A stretch of 8,067 nt of DNA from an uncultured Campylobacter sp. (GTDB lineage Bacteria; Campylobacterota; Campylobacteria; Campylobacterales; Campylobacteraceae). Position numbers and translations under genes: made by a program. Shown in pieces: positions 4,991 to 8,067 of this stretch. The stretch covers positions 1-8,067 of the forward strand of contig NZ_CALHVM010000057.1 in assembly GCF_938039205.1 (NCBI RefSeq), in the 5' to 3' direction. The notes beneath the pieces were generated by a model. The model did no database searches, was not told the origin of the DNA, and saw nothing but the letters and a program-made list of their open reading frames with translations. How positions within the stretch are numbered: the stretch's first letter is position 1; every line of letters begins with the position of its first letter.

Positions 4991-7990
4991 TTAGCCGATT
5001 TTACGGATATTTGCAGGTAGCGCTTGTCTAGCACAGGTGCCCACTAGCCAGTCGTTTAGGCTAAATTTGCCCTTTCGCTTCGGATCTAGTAGGCCTAATT
5101 TGTTGTGATTTACCCCTTTTTCCGCGCTTTCTAGCCAAAAGGCCGGTTTGCCGTCGATAAAATGCACCCTGGCGCCAAACTCATCGTGTCCAAATCCGTG
5201 CTCGAGGCTGATGACTCCGCTAGCTACGCCGTTTGTTACGAATGCCTCGCCAGTTTGCGAGCCGTACGGCGTCGTGATCTTGACCTTGTCGCCCGTTTTG
5301 ATCCCCTGCTCGCTTGCTATATCCTCGGCGATCCTTACGAAATTTTTCGGATGTATGGCGCGTAGCTTTGGACTAACGATCGTGTAGTAGTGCTGGATGT
5401 TTGATTTTCTCGAGCTTACGAGGTATTTCCACTCTGATTTTGGGAAAAACTTTTCTAGCGGAGTACCGTCGCTAGCGACTGCAAGGGCTAGAGTCGGCGT
5501 GCCCGGCATATACTCGCCCGTGATAGAGTGCCTGTGTCCGCCAAGGGGCTCGTAGTAGATCGCAGCAGGCGTAGCAGCCGGGACTTTTACCGTGGTTTTA
5601 TCGCCCTTGTACGCACTCTCGTAGCTGTCAAACCTACCGCCCTTTGCCAGCACGTGCGCGACTTTTGCTTTTTCCTCGTCTTTTAAAAACGGCTCGAGCT
5701 TTTTCATGGTTTTTGAAATTTTGCTGAGTTTTAAGTCCTCTTTGCTGATATCTTTTACGCCCTCTCCGTCAAAGGCCAAATTTGCTAGCGCCGCAGCGTA
5801 ATACTGCTCCTTCGTATCCAGATCCATCGGCTTTCCGTCTTTATCCTTAAAGGCGCCCTTGCCAAAGCCCTTTAGCCCGAGCCTCTTTGCCACCGCGATA
5901 TAAAAGGCCTCCACGTCGATTAGCGTGCCGTCTGCGGCGCGGTCTTGTTTAGCAGCGACGGCCGGGTAGCGCACGACCGAGGTTTTAGCTATCGTACCCC
6001 AAAGCGAGTTTGGCAGCGCCCAGTTTTCGAGATTTACTCCGTCTGGCACGATGTAGTCGGCGTAGGCGTTGGTTTCGTTCATAAAGGCGTCGATACCGAT
6101 GAAAAGCGGCAAATTTTTGCTATCTTTTAGCGCGTCGAGTACCGCAACCTCGAGCCCTGCCTGCCCATACATCACGTTTGTCATGTAGTTTATAAACGCT
6201 TTTACTTTGTACGGATAGCCCGCGGCGTGGCTAGTGAGCGTTTCGTTTACCAGTGGCATCGAGATAGGATACCACGGCTGCTGCGCCGGATAGCCGCTAC
6301 CGCCAGCTGCGACTTTGCGTTTAAACTCCGAGCTCGTTTCGTAATACTTGCCCGAGCGGGATAAATTTAGCCCGTTTGGCTTGTATGCGCCCTCGAAGCT
6401 CTCCAGATCGTACCTGCCTTTTAAAAACTCGTGAGTGCCCGCGCTTGCGTTTACGCTGCCGCCCTTGTAGCCGTAGGTGCCCATTAGCGTATTTAGGCAA
6501 AATATCGCGTACGTGCTCATGGCTGCTTGCGTGTGCATCATGCCGCCGTGGACGTTGGTGCTAACCTGCCTTCCGTTTTTGGTGAAATTTTCGCACAGCC
6601 AGAGGATATCATCTACGCTCACGCCGCAAATTTTGGAGTACTCTTTGAGGCTGTGTTTATAGGCTGATTCTTTTAGTAGCTGCATTGAGCTTTTGACCTC
6701 GACTTTTTTGCCGTTAAGTAAAATTTTGCCCTTGTAGTAGAGCTTAGCAGGCTCGTTTATCTTGTAGCTTTGGATTTTGCCGCTTTGAGAGCAGACCTGC
6801 CACTCGTCGCCAACAAGCGCAAATTTACCGTAGTCTGGGTGGCCTTTTTGCGTGATGACTAGGTGGGTGGCGTTGCACCAGTGTATCTCGCCGGCTAGCT
6901 TTGCTTGCTCTAAATTTGGCTGCATGAGGTAGTTTGCGGCGTATTTTTCGTTTTCTATGATCCAGCGTATCATCGCCATAGCAAGCGCAGTGTCGGTGCC
7001 CGGTTTTATACCGATCCAGCGGCCTTTATCGGAGGAGGCGAATTTGACGGCGTTTGTTAGCGTCGGATCTACCACCGCATAGCTGAAGCCGTCGTTTGTA
7101 CTTCTTGCGTAGGCGACCATTTTGGCTTGTTTTTGGAACGGATTTCCGCCGTTTGCGGGCGAGGTGCCCCAGTAGATGGTAAATTTGGAGTTTTCGTAGT
7201 CGGGCTTAGTATGGGCAAAGCCCTTTGCGTTGTGCGCGATCTTGCCGCCGACTCTAAAGCCGCCGCCGCAGATACCGCCATGCGAGTAGTGATTTATAGT
7301 GCCGAAAGATTTTTTGATAAAGCGATCGACGATATCAGAGCGTCCGTCGTAGAGATAAAAGCTCAAAAGCTGGTTGCGCTTGGTGCCGTATTCCGGATTT
7401 GCCTCGTCGATGAGTTCGTCTGAGAGTATAGCCCTAAGCCCGTCCACGTGCCCCTCGCCGAAAAGATCTCCGCCCTCGACGACCTCCTCTATGAGCTGCT
7501 CGAAGCTGATCTTTTTCCACTTGCCCTCGCCTCTTTTGCCCACTCGCTTAAGCGGCGATAAAATCCTAATAGGCGAAGCTATCATCTCGGGTAGCGCCGC
7601 GCCTCTAGCGCATACGGTGGCGCGCCGATCGTCCTCTCCGCTAGCCGTGGTGGCTAGCAGCGCGTCGTTTATCGAGGTATCAAAGCTCGCCCAGTGCACG
7701 TTTGATAGCGGATGGTACGGGTTGCCCGTACATCTTAGCACGCGGTCTGCTTTTTCGTCCACGTGCAGGCGTAGTCCGCACTTTGCCACGCAGCCGTGAC
7801 ACATAGAAAATACCACGCTATGTCCGTCGTTCATCGAAATTTTGCCGTCTTTTACGCTAAATTCGGGCTGTAGCGAGCTGCCTTGCGGTTTATAGTCGTC
7901 TTTTATTTTTCCCGCGTCGTCCGCTACCGCAGCGGTCGCGCCCACGGCCGAGATCATCGCCGCGTTTTTTAGAAATTCTCGTCTTTGCAT
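4991..7990 (-). CDS. ttrA: Tat-exported molybdopterin reductase, tetrathionate reductase subunit A-like
   Basis: This is probably the catalytic subunit of a periplasmic tetrathionate reductase, which reduces tetrathionate to thiosulfate with electrons from the quinone pool through partner subunits. The 999-residue protein begins with a twin-arginine signal (RREFLK, 3-8), a hydrophobic stretch and a likely cleavage after AVA (about 21-23). A Cys set at 64, 67, 71 and 127 (CHGCVAKC plus VCARG) should bind a [4Fe-4S] cluster. GNPYHPLS (89-96) is typical of TtrA. Cys241 in HGGICGGGFR is the likely molybdenum ligand. A C-terminal dinucleotide-binding domain spans about 855-999 and contains the LGLLDP and ARQALPA motifs. 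The length fits TtrA (about 1000) and is well above PhsA/PsrA (about 760). Thiosulfate, polysulfide, arsenate or selenate remain possible substrates. The gene follows a partial gene of the same operon by only 10 bases. Confidence 0.88.
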   Translation of the reverse strand: MQRREFLKNAAMISAVGATAAVADDAGKIKDDYKPQGSSLQPEFSVKDGKISMNDGHSVVFSMCHGCVAKCGLRLHVDEKADRVLRCTGNPYHPLSNVHWASFDTSINDALLATTASGEDDRRATVCARGAALPEMIASPIRILSPLKRVGKRGEGKWKKISFEQLIEEVVEGGDLFGEGHVDGLRAILSDELIDEANPEYGTKRNQLLSFYLYDGRSDIVDRFIKKSFGTINHYSHGGICGGGFRVGGKIAHNAKGFAHTKPDYENSKFTIYWGTSPANGGNPFQKQAKMVAYARSTNDGFSYAVVDPTLTNAVKFASSDKGRWIGIKPGTDTALAMAMIRWIIENEKYAANYLMQPNLEQAKLAGEIHWCNATHLVITQKGHPDYGKFALVGDEWQVCSQSGKIQSYKINEPAKLYYKGKILLNGKKVEVKSSMQLLKESAYKHSLKEYSKICGVSVDDILWLCENFTKNGRQVSTNVHGGMMHTQAAMSTYAIFCLNTLMGTYGYKGGSVNASAGTHEFLKGRYDLESFEGAYKPNGLNLSRSGKYYETSSEFKRKVAAGGSGYPAQQPWYPISMPLVNETLTSHAAGYPYKVKAFINYMTNVMYGQAGLEVAVLDALKDSKNLPLFIGIDAFMNETNAYADYIVPDGVNLENWALPNSLWGTIAKTSVVRYPAVAAKQDRAADGTLIDVEAFYIAVAKRLGLKGFGKGAFKDKDGKPMDLDTKEQYYAAALANLAFDGEGVKDISKEDLKLSKISKTMKKLEPFLKDEEKAKVAHVLAKGGRFDSYESAYKGDKTTVKVPAATPAAIYYEPLGGHRHSITGEYMPGTPTLALAVASDGTPLEKFFPKSEWKYLVSSRKSNIQHYYTIVSPKLRAIHPKNFVRIAEDIASEQGIKTGDKVKITTPYGSQTGEAFVTNGVASGVISLEHGFGHDEFGARVHFIDGKPAFWLESAEKGVNHNKLGLLDPKRKGKFSLNDWLVGTCARQALPANIRKIG

Positions 7991-7996
7991 TATTTT

Positions 7997-8002
7997 CTCC
8001 TT
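7997..8002 (-). promoter_or_regulatory. Ribosome binding site of the ttrA-like gene
   Basis: On the minus strand AAGGAG sits six bases before the ATG. Its two A's belong to the TAA stop codon of the preceding gene. The overlap points to translation closely linked to that of the upstream gene and supports the chosen start, as does the twin-arginine signal beginning right there. Confidence 0.85.
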
Positions 8003-8067
8003 ACAGCGCGATCTCTTCGCTCCAGCTGATCGCTTGCTTGTAGCCGTTTTTAGCCAGCAGCTCCTTG
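8001..8067 (-). CDS. 3' end of the upstream gene of the reductase operon (partial)
   Basis: Only the last 21 codons and the TAA stop lie in the window. They encode a polar tail that ends AISWSEEIAL. The stop is 10 bases before the ttrA-like ATG, and the next gene's ribosome binding site overlaps it, which indicates one transcript. By analogy with ttrBCA operons, the partner could be the membrane quinol oxidase (TtrC) or the iron-sulfur subunit (TtrB), but the fragment is too short to tell and shows neither membrane segments nor cysteines. Confidence 0.7.
   Translation of the reverse strand, partial: KELLAKNGYKQAISWSEEIAL

Noticed and set aside
7374..7799. 141-codon plus-strand frame antisense to the reductase gene, and several shorter ones along 5148-7423.
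   Set aside because: The products are Ser- and Cys-rich shadows of the molybdoenzyme codons with no motif or ribosome binding site.

Overview
The window looks like chromosomal DNA of a flagellated Campylobacter. It shows the Campylobacter habit of packing AAATTT words into spacers. It also has the gene block flgH (minus) / pta-ackA (plus), which I recall from C. jejuni, and a respiratory molybdoenzyme. The moderate GC content (roughly mid-40s percent by eye) fits the C. showae / C. rectus / C. curvus group better than C. jejuni, but the species is an inference.

Layout from left to right. Positions 1-241 hold no gene I can support, but do hold a long imperfect hairpin followed, on the minus strand, by a T-rich tract; it looks like the flgH terminator. 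flgH (242-943, minus, GTG start) encodes the flagellar L-ring lipoprotein. A 62-bp divergent spacer follows. It contains a well-formed sigma-54 (RpoN) promoter pointing at flgH, lying between a sigma-70-type -10 box and the ribosome binding site of pta. pta (1006-2391) and ackA (2391-3590) form a tightly coupled operon whose stop and start codons share one base. Together they convert acetyl-CoA to acetate with ATP formation. A GC-rich hairpin just after ackA is a likely terminator. Positions 3591-3897 are non-coding and filled with AAATTT-centred palindromes. A predicted two-helix membrane protein of the DUF3137 type (3898-4848, plus) follows. It is convergent with a large gene on the minus strand, and a perfect 13-bp inverted repeat lies between the two. 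The last gene (4991-7990, minus) encodes a Tat-exported, iron-sulfur, molybdopterin-dependent reductase that best fits tetrathionate reductase subunit A (TtrA). The 3' end of the preceding gene of the same operon runs off the right edge.

The parts describe ordinary energy metabolism and motility: substrate-level ATP from acetyl-CoA, anaerobic respiration on a sulfur oxyanion, and flagellar assembly under sigma-54 control. I see no phage, insertion sequence, CRISPR, tRNA or rRNA. The least explained feature is the very high density of AAATTT palindromes in all three larger spacers. I found no convincing undescribed multi-gene system here.
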